From a virus: a stretch of DNA of 64,000 nucleotides. A program made the position numbers and the translations under genes. Positions 46,901-55,974 of the stretch are shown piece after piece; the first letter of the stretch is position 1, and each line of letters opens with the position of its first letter. The notes beneath the pieces were generated by a model that searched no databases, was not told the DNA's origin, and saw only the letters and a program-made list of their open reading frames with translations. The stretch covers positions 1 to 64,000 of IMG/VR virus record IMGVR_UViG_3300013127_000002; one strand, given 5' to 3'.

Positions 46901-47672
46901 TGTCGGCGCCATGACTATACGCGGTAAAGCGCGTGAGTACTCTACAGAGGAGTTCCTGGGACTGGCGTACGCGGCGGCGGAGTCGGACGAGCGTCGGGAA
47001 GAGATTGTGAAGCTGGCCAAGGAATCCGGAGTCAAGGACATCACAGGATTCACCGAGGCAGGAAAAGCACGATTCCGCGGCCTGGGAACACAAGAAGCCA
47101 AAGAAGCGATGACGGCGCTTGTTAAGGGGAATACTGCGGAGCAGCTTGCGGGGTTCAGCAAGACCAAGCTGCGAGAAGCCGGATTTGGGTCCTTCAAGTT
47201 GGGCGCGAGGAAACTTGGAAAGTCGTTGGGTATCGCAGGACTCGGAGGAGAGACCGGAGACTTCCAATCTGTATTTGCCGAGCTTGCTACGACCTCTAAT
47301 ATCTCGAAGTTGAGCAAGAGTGAAGCAACCAAGGATCTTGCGGGTCTTCTGGACAAGTACCGAACAGCTACTGGAACGGCAAAAGACAATCTGGAAGCAC
47401 AACTCCAAGGTGCGCTTTCCGAGATGGGGAGTCAGGACTTCAAGCCGGGAGATACCTTGGAGTCCTTGTCGGAGGCGGAAGGAACCGCGGCAGACCAGAA
47501 CAGGACGGCGGCAGACTCGCTTGAAGGTCTTGCGGAAACACTGGAAGATGTTGGTTTTGACGACTTCAAAGCCGGGGCCGTGGACTTCTTGGAGGGGGCG
47601 AAGAAGTTGAAAGAAGCCATGGAAACTGAGACAATGAGTAGGGTTCTCGATGAGGTCAAAGAAAAAGAATGA
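43980..47672 (+). CDS. Very long virion protein, probable tape measure
   Basis: 1230 residues, the longest protein in the window. Residues 1-170 are rich in Gln, Pro, Met and Gly; about 185-235 is a glycine/alanine hydrophobic stretch (GMFGGVGRVVGALGGGALAG), and the remaining thousand residues are helical with more hydrophobic segments near 455-490 and 740-800. Length, helix content, and position before the baseplate genes fit a tape measure, whose length sets tail length. The M/Q/P-rich start is unusual for that class, so another internal virion protein remains possible. Confidence 0.6.
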   Translation: MPYDDTTTNSMQVSLGLTPGWTPPQPMFVPPAMAAQQLQNQASQQLAAGTAMTRLPSAAPVGLFNQQFQQQFQGIQAQQSYNPYMAQALSGNMLGAGMGAMGGYSPGMLPSPLMMTPPSTGAFRPMPQLSMSPIPPQQVAPIMPGPFVPRLPQPMFQTAWDRELQQRDFREDKLYSMASQAPRGMGMAAGFGAGAAAGAAVGGMFGGVGRVVGALGGGALAGISGFAGSAGEMAMSPMRPSLDVHEMGASLQRMSQQWMLTGPQMHQQGAGFSRLSSLHLADQIRTMSTERGFKAETGEAFNREDLMKITEQSGRAGLMDMEQGTEAVRNNLRQVSRVIRRFMQLTGDPDVVSVIREMGQMRAFGMSVNDMERAAQNMKSYARAAGVSVQGLQQMGGVPGAMTYTQVGLSAASGMEMGNYAFAAARQAVATGTYNPRELAMMGGVSGIAQRNVQAQAALTSMPLFGAAVGGYGQGGWGVNYGQLAQVARGGQGGLGATGMVMGAVQNIGQAVAQGGIGALAEFPIRQRFLQEQAAQSMHPAQQMAMRFKMAMQTGQTLGLQGKAAFTTGARALYGDEVAEQMFMEARNPQAFREQAAMLRRENQEIAREQRASVMSNAPGFADTLGRRLGISTSTRGVFTGGGSIGNALSDLGTSFSHNALFHYFEDVEARKNGERINRVSALAGIETEAQRRNVVKAVRGGLLQGSTVKRMAAGARGAEAEIGMAQAGDVLSLANAQLGDLMADQQTGARMASAVAGVAAFIPIPPLSAAMAGMSAAMGVMGQEGMTAKAYMEATGGTENYLPRTLQEAEQRNFVITASRNVTTEGIRGMASAVGKRFGVGEDKMVLSMGTAASELAKLARGKVALVGQDKNLSMKDVTSAIFKGLTSTGMSASQATEMIKGMSREQLAQYTGTVMRDAQAQGGTETAAIFQRFKDQAGLLTGGGVTGKKLEEDLAARAAGYERMAGWGEEGDVGAMTIRGKAREYSTEEFLGLAYAAAESDERREEIVKLAKESGVKDITGFTEAGKARFRGLGTQEAKEAMTALVKGNTAEQLAGFSKTKLREAGFGSFKLGARKLGKSLGIAGLGGETGDFQSVFAELATTSNISKLSKSEATKDLAGLLDKYRTATGTAKDNLEAQLQGALSEMGSQDFKPGDTLESLSEAEGTAADQNRTAADSLEGLAETLEDVGFDDFKAGAVDFLEGAKKLKEAMETETMSRVLDEVKEKE

Positions 47673-47893
47673 CGAATCTCAATCCACGTGTACGTAGAAT
47701 CCCACCCCGGGCAGAGAGCCTGGTGAGGTACATCAATGACGTGATCGTGCACAATCTCCGTGTGGGAAGTGACGAGGACATCATCATCAACCTTCCTGCG
47801 ACGGTCTCTTTGGCGTACATGGTGACGTACGAGACCGGAACTATTGCGGTTCAAGAGTTTGGAAACGACGTTGTTTTTGTGCCTGCGCAGTAG
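47669..47893 (+). CDS. Small hypothetical tail protein
   Basis: 74 residues, ATG overlapping the preceding TGA. Beta-type pattern (DEDIIINLPATVSLAYMVTY). In the tail operon between the long virion protein and a structural protein. Unknown function. Confidence 0.55.
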   Translation: MTNLNPRVRRIPPRAESLVRYINDVIVHNLRVGSDEDIIINLPATVSLAYMVTYETGTIAVQEFGNDVVFVPAQ

Positions 47894-47901
47894 AGGAGCT
47901 G

Positions 47902-48984
47902 ATGGCCGACCAACCTAAATCCTGGCAGTTTCTCGGCCCGTTTGGGGCGGATGTTTACGAGAATATTCACAAGCAGGCCGCCCTTGTAAAACCGTCTGGC
48001 GGGGATGAGCTGCTCAATAATTCTGTTTATGCCAGTAAGTACGGTGTACGTTCCCGGTTTCCGAGAAGCACCCCCAAGTACGCCAGGTACAACAGAGTGC
48101 GCCATCACGAGTTTCTTGAGACCACGGCGAGGATGTACATCCGGGCAAATAGCGCGAGTCCAAAATATATAACGAAACTCGTGAACGATATGGGTTCAGA
48201 CCAGCACATCAAGGCGATTGCGCGGGTACTGGTCGGGGGACAGCAAACTGACGACAAGGGGATTATAACGAATGCATCTCCGGTTGGGGGGAGTGGGTAC
48301 ATCGATTTCTTGTTGCAACAAGCGGCCCACTCTTTCAATGAGAAGGTGCAGGTGATCGAGACCCTGTCCGACAATTACGTCGCGTTCTTCTTTGGGCAGT
48401 CTGCGCCGATCTTTCAGTATAGCGGTACGTTGATGAACACGTACCAGGATGACTGGATGATCAACATGCTGCGGCTGTACCGGGAGATCGCGCGAGGATC
48501 CCAGCTTGCTCGACGCGGGCTCATGTTCTACCTCAAGTACGACTCTATGATCATCTCTGGCTCGTTGCTGAACCTCAACTTTACGTTGTCCGGGGATACT
48601 GAAATTGCTGTGCCGTTCGGGTTCAATTTCCTCGTGCGAAAGATACACATCATTTACGGAGGTCTTGAGCCTGCTACGGACTTCACGCTGGACAATACGA
48701 TAGACATTGTGAATTCCCAGTCATTCTTTCCTTCAGGATATGCTCCCAATGAGAGTGGGAGGGCAGCAGTGCAGGGGAAGATCAACGACAGTCTGGAATT
48801 GGACAGCACGTATGGGGCCAGTACTACGAATGCGGTTTCATCGGCCTCCCTCAACAAGCCTAAGAATGCGGAAGGGACGCCGGTTGATATCAAGGCGGAC
48901 GGAGACCCCACACCTGCGGTTAAGGTTGAAGATTACGGCGTACAAAAAGCCTACGATGACGCGGGGGCGGTGGGTTTAGGTTGA
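47902..48984 (+). CDS. Tail structural protein
   Basis: 360 residues, AGAGGAGCTG upstream. A helical core with SDNYVAFFFGQSAPIFQYSG, then DDWMINMLRLYREIARGSQL and SGSLLNLNFTLSGDTEIAVP in a pattern I recall from large-phage tail or baseplate proteins whose role is unknown. The C-terminal 70 residues are low complexity. Position in the tail operon supports a structural role. Confidence 0.6.
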   Translation: MADQPKSWQFLGPFGADVYENIHKQAALVKPSGGDELLNNSVYASKYGVRSRFPRSTPKYARYNRVRHHEFLETTARMYIRANSASPKYITKLVNDMGSDQHIKAIARVLVGGQQTDDKGIITNASPVGGSGYIDFLLQQAAHSFNEKVQVIETLSDNYVAFFFGQSAPIFQYSGTLMNTYQDDWMINMLRLYREIARGSQLARRGLMFYLKYDSMIISGSLLNLNFTLSGDTEIAVPFGFNFLVRKIHIIYGGLEPATDFTLDNTIDIVNSQSFFPSGYAPNESGRAAVQGKINDSLELDSTYGASTTNAVSSASLNKPKNAEGTPVDIKADGDPTPAVKVEDYGVQKAYDDAGAVGLG

Positions 48985-48997
48985 CGAGGAGGACCGG

Positions 48998-51682
48998 ATG
49001 AGTGCAGTTTTCAGAATCAGCCAAGGTGTGCCGTTCCCGCTGTACGGACGGTCACGTGATGATATCCAGCCGTTCTCGCTTGGTGGGATTGTTACCCTGG
49101 ATGCCGCGGACCTGACGCATTTCAGCTATGCCTGGGACATTCTCGGTAAGCCGATCGACGGACTTTCTCCTGTTCTCGTTCCCGCAGGGCCGATTTGCCA
49201 ACTCCAGGCGGAAGAGCGGGGTGGGTATCTCGTGCGTCTGACGGTAGACGCCGGGCTCCCGACCGAGGATGTCTCTATTCTCTATCTTGGTCTCCCGCTG
49301 GCGAATAGTGGCCTACCCCTTCCCGCGGTGTACGAGACCAACTTCGATAACATCCCTCCTCCGAACGACGGGAGTCAGGGTTGGTGGTACAAAGTCGAGC
49401 GGTGGATGAAGTGGGTTGACGCTGCTGTAGGCGCGGGTTTGGGAGATCTTCCTCAGACGCAAACCGTGTATGTGGACGGCGGTCGTACAGACGTTTACGT
49501 AGAGACAGGAACGTTTGCGTTCCCGTACAAGACCATTCAACCTGCCATACTGCTGGCACAGACTCTTGCGGACGCTGTTGGTGGTGAAGCGTGTGTTCAT
49601 ATTCGTCCGTGGTTATACACAGAGGCGGATGTTCTTCTTCCCGCCAACGTACATATTGACGGGGAGATGGGCGCGGAGTTGCGTCCGGGAGTTAATGGCA
49701 ACGGGTTCATTGTTGTGCCCGGGGCGTTTACTGCGGCGCTGGGTGTAACATTCATTCGGGGCTTCAATGTGGCTGGGCGGGGTCTAGGCAATTACGGGTT
49801 GAAGATCACAGATGGGGGAGCGCCGCCTCCTCCGCATGGATTGCCCACAGTTGCGCATCTTGACGGAGGTATAGGGGCCTACGACCAGGCGTGTCCAGTA
49901 CTCGTAGAGGCAGGAGCGTTTTACGTTACTGACGCGGGGGGCACTTATGGGGATAATACTAATCCCTACGGCGTAGTAGTTCAGCCCGGCGGTTTTGCCC
50001 CACCATTTGGGGCTTTCGCTATGGTGGGAAAGTGGAACATTGGGGCCTGTCTAAGTCCCTTCAAGGTTGGTCCCAATGGGGCGGTAATATCTTCCGGGAC
50101 GAGTCTTACTGATGACGGATCGAGTCCGTTAATCTCCTATATCGAAATCGACGGAGGACTTGCTCCGGACATGGCTCTGTTTATAGGACAGAACCTGCGG
50201 CTACAGGGCAGTGCTCTGTCCATGGTTCGTGGTATTCGCAATTCAGTAGTAACACTCAATTCTTCGGAAGGTGGAATGGCGTTCTTCGGGGGTTTCCAGG
50301 GAGACATCTTCGATTTTTCGGGCAATGTCCTGAACCTGGCGGGAGGTGTATACCGTACTACAGAGGGTCACGGCCTTGTTTTGGATGGAACAGTGAATCC
50401 CGTACACTGTGAGTGTCGCGATACGGATATCACTGCGGACAAGTATTCTGATCCACTCAACTCCCAGGTTTTGTGGACGCGAGGAGTGGTTACGCTCCAG
50501 ACGTTCGATACACGCTTCCGGGCGGACCAGCAAGTTGACGGGCGTGTGATTTCTAGGTTTGATCATATTGGAAATGATGTACAGATCAATGGCGGCATGG
50601 TTGAGGGCGGGAGTACCGGGGGAGGACCTCCAGCAACAGTTATTGGTATTCTTAGTGGCGGGGTGTGGCTGACGGGTGGTTGTGATGTTGGTACTTACCA
50701 GCCTAATGATATCGCTATAAACGTAGCTCCCGGGGCGACACTATTTCGGGGACACTCCAATGCTCGTGCCGGGCAAATAGTGATTGCGGGTAGTGAGGTT
50801 CCGCTCACATCCACAATGGCCAATCTTGTTTTAGGTAAGTTTGATGCCCGCACCAAGTGGACGTCTCGCGCTACTCTTGCAGAGGTAGCCGCAGAACCTT
50901 TCGAATATGAGCACGGATCCATTGTTGTAGTTACTGGAGGCGCCAAGCCCCTGGTCTATATCAACTACGGTACCAACGCCGTTCGCGATTGGCGGCTGCT
51001 TGGGAGTGACTATGTCCGGGCACAGATGGAGGCGTGTGGGGTTGTCGATATCTCTACGGGGTTTCCTATAGTAATGCCTATACCGTTTACGGTTACGACC
51101 TATCTAGATACTCCTCCTTACGCATTTCTCCCAGGAGGGATATTCCGGTTAGATGAGGACGGGGATTATCGTCTGTCCTATAACTTGCCGTTCAAGACCG
51201 ATTCAGGATTTCTTGCCGGAACATCAGTAGGGGCTCGTTGGGAATACAGTTTGGATTCCGGGGCCAGTTGGAGTGCGATTACTCAGACGACCACTTTCGA
51301 TACCGTGCACGGGGATAGTCATGATAGTGGTTCTTTGAGTCTCCCTCCGTATGAGGTTTTCTTGTCATCCCGGATGTGGTTACGTGTGGTGGGGTTCCAT
51401 ACTATACCCACGGGCGTAATTGCTCCGTCGTTGGTAAACCATAACACCTCAGGAATAACGCCGCCCGCAGACCCAGACCCCAAGAACTGGGCATGGGCCA
51501 GAATCGAGCGGGGATCAGTAGGTGGGAGTGGAGGAGGGGCTCGCCCAGCGTTCGTCACTGCGGTTGGGAACCCGAATGTTTTGTTGATTCCAGGTGTTGC
51601 GGGAGATTTCTATCGTGATTCTTTTGCCGATATTCTTTATATTTGTCAGGCTAGTGGGACAGGAAATTGGCGTGTTCTTTAG
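48998..51682 (+). CDS. Tail fibre or spike with beta-helix repeats
   Basis: 894 residues, GACGAGGAGGACCGG upstream. After a 150-residue N-terminal region comes TVYVDGGRTDVYVETGTF, KTIQPAILLAQTLA, CVHIRPWLYTE and ADVLLPANVHIDGE, a sequence typical of right-handed beta-helix fibres that begin with a description of repeated layers. A C-terminal beta domain follows (about residues 690-860). Probably a receptor- or polysaccharide-binding spike. No catalytic residues are identifiable. Confidence 0.7.
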   Translation: MSAVFRISQGVPFPLYGRSRDDIQPFSLGGIVTLDAADLTHFSYAWDILGKPIDGLSPVLVPAGPICQLQAEERGGYLVRLTVDAGLPTEDVSILYLGLPLANSGLPLPAVYETNFDNIPPPNDGSQGWWYKVERWMKWVDAAVGAGLGDLPQTQTVYVDGGRTDVYVETGTFAFPYKTIQPAILLAQTLADAVGGEACVHIRPWLYTEADVLLPANVHIDGEMGAELRPGVNGNGFIVVPGAFTAALGVTFIRGFNVAGRGLGNYGLKITDGGAPPPPHGLPTVAHLDGGIGAYDQACPVLVEAGAFYVTDAGGTYGDNTNPYGVVVQPGGFAPPFGAFAMVGKWNIGACLSPFKVGPNGAVISSGTSLTDDGSSPLISYIEIDGGLAPDMALFIGQNLRLQGSALSMVRGIRNSVVTLNSSEGGMAFFGGFQGDIFDFSGNVLNLAGGVYRTTEGHGLVLDGTVNPVHCECRDTDITADKYSDPLNSQVLWTRGVVTLQTFDTRFRADQQVDGRVISRFDHIGNDVQINGGMVEGGSTGGGPPATVIGILSGGVWLTGGCDVGTYQPNDIAINVAPGATLFRGHSNARAGQIVIAGSEVPLTSTMANLVLGKFDARTKWTSRATLAEVAAEPFEYEHGSIVVVTGGAKPLVYINYGTNAVRDWRLLGSDYVRAQMEACGVVDISTGFPIVMPIPFTVTTYLDTPPYAFLPGGIFRLDEDGDYRLSYNLPFKTDSGFLAGTSVGARWEYSLDSGASWSAITQTTTFDTVHGDSHDSGSLSLPPYEVFLSSRMWLRVVGFHTIPTGVIAPSLVNHNTSGITPPADPDPKNWAWARIERGSVGGSGGGARPAFVTAVGNPNVLLIPGVAGDFYRDSFADILYICQASGTGNWRVL

Positions 51683-51708
51683 TTCTTTAGTGCGGTGATT
51701 CTTTGCAG

Positions 51709-51753
51709 TATAATTTACGGAGTAAACCAAGATTTCGGGGACGTTGAACGTCC
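51709..51753 (+). promoter_or_regulatory. TATAAT box and GGACGT hairpin leader
   Basis: TATAAT at 51709-51714, then GGACGT (51739-51744), TGA loop, ACGTCC (51748-51753), then AAAGGAG. It lies between two fibre genes and could drive the second fibre block separately. Similar layout at 18795-18826. Confidence 0.5.
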
Positions 51754-51776
51754 TCGTTCGATAAAGGAGCAGGTCC

Positions 51777-54098
51777 ATGGGATTCCCGAATCAAACACCT
51801 TGGAGGCAACACAACTTCATTGGTGAATTTGCGAACTCTGGTTCGGACGCTGAGGCGATAGCGTGGCTTACGACAGTAGGATGGACCGCGGGTGCCGGTC
51901 TCCTTTACTGGGACACCACTAACGGACAGTTCCGTATCCGCAAGTCTTCGGGATGGGACACGCTGGAGACAGGAACGCCAGCTACGCCTACCCTGGCAGC
52001 GGTGCTGGCTGCGGGCAATTCTGCTGGTACTTACACCATCGACATGAACAGTCACAAGATCACCGGACTGTCTACGCCTAGCGACCCGAGCGATGCTGTT
52101 AACAAAAGCTATGTAGACGGGTTAGTTCAAGGTATCGATTGGCAAGAGTCCGTTCTTGGAGAGGAGTCTACACCTCCTGGTACTCCCGGTACTGGAGATC
52201 GTTATCTTGTCGTAGCTACGGCTACTGGAGACTGGGCGGGACATGAGGATGACATTGCCGAGTATAACGGAGCAAGCTGGGACTTCACATCTCCCAATGA
52301 CGGCATGGCCGCCTGGATTGAAGATGACGATAAGCTCAAGGTTTACAATGGTACATCGTGGGTAACGTTCGGTTCGACTGTTGACCACACTACTCTCAGC
52401 AGCCTGAACTCGGTCAGTTACTACCACCTAACGCAGGCCGAATACAACTCGGTAACGGGCCACCTTTCGTCCACTAGCAATCCACACAGTACCACGCTTG
52501 ATCAGGCTTATACGGCGGGCCAGTCGATAGACGTAGACACGGCCGATCTGTCCGTAGGGTTTACCGGAGCGTACTCCTTCTTAGTCAACCTCGGAGGGAT
52601 TACGGGTGACGCGGACGGCTTCTTTATTGAAGATTCGTCGGGAAAGTATTTCCGTATTACCAAAAACAACACGGATGCGACGCTTGATTGGACGGTGGAC
52701 GTAGGCGGGGTCAATATCTATGGCGGTTCGAGTATGGTCTTTGAGACCGCCCCCGGTTCGGGTATCAGTATTTCGGCCGGAAAGGGACTTACGCTTGCAG
52801 CCACCACTAGTGCCATGCTGCGCGGCGTAGTCGCAACTCTGCGGAGCGAGAATACGGGAACCGGATCGGCAGAAACAAATATTCAAGCAGAGGCGCTAGG
52901 TGGGGCTGCGGGGGATGACGCCACTATTGAAATAAACGCCATTGCGGCGGGGTCCGGTGTCAGTACTCTATATATTGGTCGGGATGCTGCTCTAACAGCC
53001 ATTGCCGATGCTGTGTATATAGGCGACGCAAGTGGTTTTATCCAGATAGGTCATGGAGGATCATCTGACGCGCAGGGTGTTGCGATCTACGGTGGTTCCG
53101 GTGGGTTGGCGCTCCATAACAAGAATGGTGATACCCATGTCGTAGCGTCTGATGACGTTACAGTTACTGCGGGTGTCGGTCTCACACTGGAAATCAACGT
53201 TGACGATACTGCGACACATACGATAACCATCAGCGCAGAGAACGCAAACGTAGCAGGCAAAGCTTACATAGATATCTATTCTGATGACGAGGCCAAGCTC
53301 CGATCTACTGCCGGGACCGTAATAGTCAGTGCCTATGGGGATCTGTTCCTCCAGACCAGTAATGGAGACATGGTTCTCTCGGATCAGTTCAAGGCAGGGT
53401 CAACTTATGTTGGTGAGCTGCATCTGTCCAATTCCAGCGCGGAGTGGTCGCTGTTCGAGACTAATTTCGGCGAGGTGTCGATCCTCAACGCGATCAATCA
53501 GGCATACGCTTCTGCGGGCGGCGTGAATCTGGATGGCGCCTACAACAACTTCGGGGCGGCGGCTGCGGTAGTGGTCATCGACCGGGCGCAGAGCCAAACG
53601 ACAGAATTGGTCTGGCAACTTGAGGATGGCCGGAGCATGTTCGTGCGTGCCGGGGCGTCGGGGAATACTTGGGAATGGCGTGAGGCACGAACGTGGGGTA
53701 TGGATGTTTTCGGTGTCTTCGGCACCTTCAATTTGGATATCAGCTCGTTTGTCTTGGATGCTGATACAGGTATTTCGATCAAGACTACGGGAGGTGGTGG
53801 CGGTGCCATAGATCTAGACTCTGTAGGGTCGATGACTTTGAAAGATGTAAATCTTACAGCATCCATCTTCCTGTCAGAGTCGGGAGTAACTGGCCTCGCT
53901 GCGGGCTTCACCGCGACAAGCATTATCGGAGCCATCAACGAGCTGGAGACTGAAGCTGTAAAGGTGTCCTCCAACGCAGGTAATCCCAACAGCACAGTGA
54001 CCGGGAAGATCGGAGATCTTTGTTGGGATAGTACCAACTCGGTAATGTACTGCAAGAGCACCGCTACCGGGAATACCGGTTGGGTAGTCATCGGGTAG
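51777..54098 (+). CDS. Long tail fibre protein
   Basis: 773 residues, ATAAAGGAGCAGGTCC upstream. The N-terminal 70 residues (QHNFIGEFANSGSDAEAIAW and GLLYWDTTNGQFRIRKSSG) resemble the start of the next protein, marking an attachment module. Residues 110-190 carry DAVNKSYVDGLVQGIDW and GDRYLVVATATGDW, a common phage fibre module. Then follow long beta-rich, Ser/Thr/Gly-rich repeats. Confidence 0.7.
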   Translation: MGFPNQTPWRQHNFIGEFANSGSDAEAIAWLTTVGWTAGAGLLYWDTTNGQFRIRKSSGWDTLETGTPATPTLAAVLAAGNSAGTYTIDMNSHKITGLSTPSDPSDAVNKSYVDGLVQGIDWQESVLGEESTPPGTPGTGDRYLVVATATGDWAGHEDDIAEYNGASWDFTSPNDGMAAWIEDDDKLKVYNGTSWVTFGSTVDHTTLSSLNSVSYYHLTQAEYNSVTGHLSSTSNPHSTTLDQAYTAGQSIDVDTADLSVGFTGAYSFLVNLGGITGDADGFFIEDSSGKYFRITKNNTDATLDWTVDVGGVNIYGGSSMVFETAPGSGISISAGKGLTLAATTSAMLRGVVATLRSENTGTGSAETNIQAEALGGAAGDDATIEINAIAAGSGVSTLYIGRDAALTAIADAVYIGDASGFIQIGHGGSSDAQGVAIYGGSGGLALHNKNGDTHVVASDDVTVTAGVGLTLEINVDDTATHTITISAENANVAGKAYIDIYSDDEAKLRSTAGTVIVSAYGDLFLQTSNGDMVLSDQFKAGSTYVGELHLSNSSAEWSLFETNFGEVSILNAINQAYASAGGVNLDGAYNNFGAAAAVVVIDRAQSQTTELVWQLEDGRSMFVRAGASGNTWEWREARTWGMDVFGVFGTFNLDISSFVLDADTGISIKTTGGGGGAIDLDSVGSMTLKDVNLTASIFLSESGVTGLAAGFTATSIIGAINELETEAVKVSSNAGNPNSTVTGKIGDLCWDSTNSVMYCKSTATGNTGWVVIG

Positions 54099-54101
54099 TT
54101 C

Positions 54102-54449
54102 ATGCCTCTTACTCGACCATATGGTCAAGCGAATTATATGGGCGAGTGGCCTGTCGAGACGGGTGTCGGTAGCGTTCTGGAATTCATTCAAGCCAACAAG
54201 TGGGACTCTGTCGGGGATGGGACTGGAGATCCTCGTCCTGGCATGTACTACTACAATACGGCAACAGGAAAGTACCGATATGCCGACGCTACCGGCACCT
54301 GGATCAGTGAGCACGACGCATCTTTCCCAAGTGATGTTATCCAAGACGGAGACGTGCTTTTTGTGGAAGATGGACGACAGTATTTGGTATACGGAAAGCT
54401 AACGCTAGATGGTGAGTACCGAATAGACGGTACAGGGGTAGTGCTATAA
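54102..54449 (+). CDS. Short fibre-associated protein
   Basis: 115 residues, ATG 3 bases after the previous stop. QANYMGEWPVETGVGSVLEF and GMYYYNTATGKYRYADATG match the N-terminal module of the 773-residue fibre, so it is a detached or alternative attachment unit. Its end overlaps the next start. Confidence 0.65.
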   Translation: MPLTRPYGQANYMGEWPVETGVGSVLEFIQANKWDSVGDGTGDPRPGMYYYNTATGKYRYADATGTWISEHDASFPSDVIQDGDVLFVEDGRQYLVYGKLTLDGEYRIDGTGVVL

Positions 54450-55444
54450 TGGGCGAACTCAATATAAAGAATGCGGATACGCACGATACGCCCTCGTCGG
54501 GCTACACCAAGCTTTATCCAAAAACAGATGGCAAGTTCTATGTCAAAGACGATGCCGGTGTTGAGGTTGCGCTTGGAGCAGACGCATTATCTCTAGACAG
54601 TGTTCCCCTTGATATCGCTGATTTGACCAACGGGGCGAAGCTTTATTACGACGAAGCAAGTGACGAATGGAAGAACGAGCCGCTGCCACTGCTGACCTAC
54701 GGAGCATTAATAACGGCGGATTGGGCCCCCACATGGGCACAGTTGTATGCTAACGGACCTGTGATCCTGGCCTACCCCTCTACCGGGCCTATCACAATCA
54801 CATTGCCAGCACCAAGCGGTCTTCCGGAAGACGGCATGCTGCGGCGTGCGTGGGTGGGTAATTTTGGGGGGCTGTACTCTGTAAAGGTTGTGATTGCTGG
54901 TGGCGGGACTTTTGTAGACGGGCTGTCTCAGTTGTGGGTTGATGGTAATGGTACAGCAGTACATTTGGGTGCTGTCAATGGGGCAGTAGCTGACACCTGG
55001 ATGAGAATTTCGACACTGCGCAATGTTTTACAGATTCGCCGGGCCGCCACTTGGGCTGCCGCTAATTTTTCCAGTGCTACCCCGTTGCCTTTTGCTACGC
55101 AGGATTTTGAGGGGAACCCTTACATCATGGATTGGGCGAGCGAGATTCCTTCGCGCCTCAGTGCAGTTCTTGGCGGCACGTACTGGATTGCTGGTTTTGC
55201 CAACATCGATTCCACGGGCGGAGTAACCTGGAATGTAGCGTGTTGGTTGCGTAAGAATGGTACCACGGAGATTCCAGGAACACGGTTGAGAGGGGGCAAC
55301 TACGGAGGAGAAGACGATAGTGTTACTCTGCCTCAAACTCGCGTGTCATTGGCCGCGGGAGACTATTTGGAGTGGGTATTTCAACAGACTGGTCTGACAG
55401 GAACACTATATTCAGCAACAATGTCCTCGGAGATTTTGGTATGA
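54449..55444 (+). CDS. Tail fibre tip-like protein
   Basis: 331 residues. Start GELNIKNADTHDTPSSGYTK resembles a short fibre repeat; residues 60-190 are beta-rich (GPVILAYPSTGPITITLPAP), and from about 200 onward the pattern YWIAGFANIDSTGGVTWNVA through YLEWVFQQTGLTGTLY suggests a C1q/TNF-like jelly roll as in many receptor-binding tips. Role inferred. Confidence 0.65.
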   Translation: MGELNIKNADTHDTPSSGYTKLYPKTDGKFYVKDDAGVEVALGADALSLDSVPLDIADLTNGAKLYYDEASDEWKNEPLPLLTYGALITADWAPTWAQLYANGPVILAYPSTGPITITLPAPSGLPEDGMLRRAWVGNFGGLYSVKVVIAGGGTFVDGLSQLWVDGNGTAVHLGAVNGAVADTWMRISTLRNVLQIRRAATWAAANFSSATPLPFATQDFEGNPYIMDWASEIPSRLSAVLGGTYWIAGFANIDSTGGVTWNVACWLRKNGTTEIPGTRLRGGNYGGEDDSVTLPQTRVSLAAGDYLEWVFQQTGLTGTLYSATMSSEILV

Positions 55445-55899
55445 AATACCGCTATGACAATCTAGTTCCGCTGGCGTGCCTGGCGTATGTAGAGGACAAA
55501 GTCCACACATCTGCCATGACTGATAAGGCATACACGGATATATCACTCAATCCGGAAGAGGGTTGGCTGGATATCTGGTTCGACACTAACTTGTCTGTAG
55601 GGGACAAGACAATTCTCGATGGTATTGTAAGTGACAGCCAGGGGATCATCCTTATCAAGAAGCCCCGTACCCGGATCATGGCCGAGATACTTTTCACGGC
55701 CGAACCAGATCCAGCGCAATTGTCGCGATTGCTTGATGCGCTCGACAGCTACCCGTCTGTGGCTATTGCTTTGGATGGTATGAATTACGAGCTAGCTCGG
55801 ATGCGCGTAGCGAAGGTGCTTGCAGACGGAGCAATTACGGAAGATGATTATGATTTGGTTATGGCTATAATCCCGGCAAGCAAGTACCAGACTCTCTAA
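55441..55899 (+). CDS. Hypothetical protein
   Basis: 152 residues, start overlapping the fibre-tip stop. Mixed alpha/beta; CLAYVEDKVHTSAMTDKAYT near the start. Coupled to the fibre genes, so possibly a fibre assembly or attachment protein. No domain recognised. Confidence 0.55.
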   Translation: MKYRYDNLVPLACLAYVEDKVHTSAMTDKAYTDISLNPEEGWLDIWFDTNLSVGDKTILDGIVSDSQGIILIKKPRTRIMAEILFTAEPDPAQLSRLLDALDSYPSVAIALDGMNYELARMRVAKVLADGAITEDDYDLVMAIIPASKYQTL

Positions 55900-55921
55900 T
55901 CTCTCTAAACAAGAGTTGTCT

Positions 55922-55942
55922 TTTAGTAGCGTGTCTGCTAAA
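55922..55942 (+). other. Hairpin between fibre and tail blocks
   Basis: TTTAGTAG and CTGCTAAA pair over 8 positions (one G-T) with loop CGTGT, 32 bases before the next start. No T tract, so RNA processing or 5' end protection is as likely as termination. Confidence 0.45.
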
Positions 55943-55974
55943 CATATCTCTATCATCTCAAAAAGGAGCATGTT

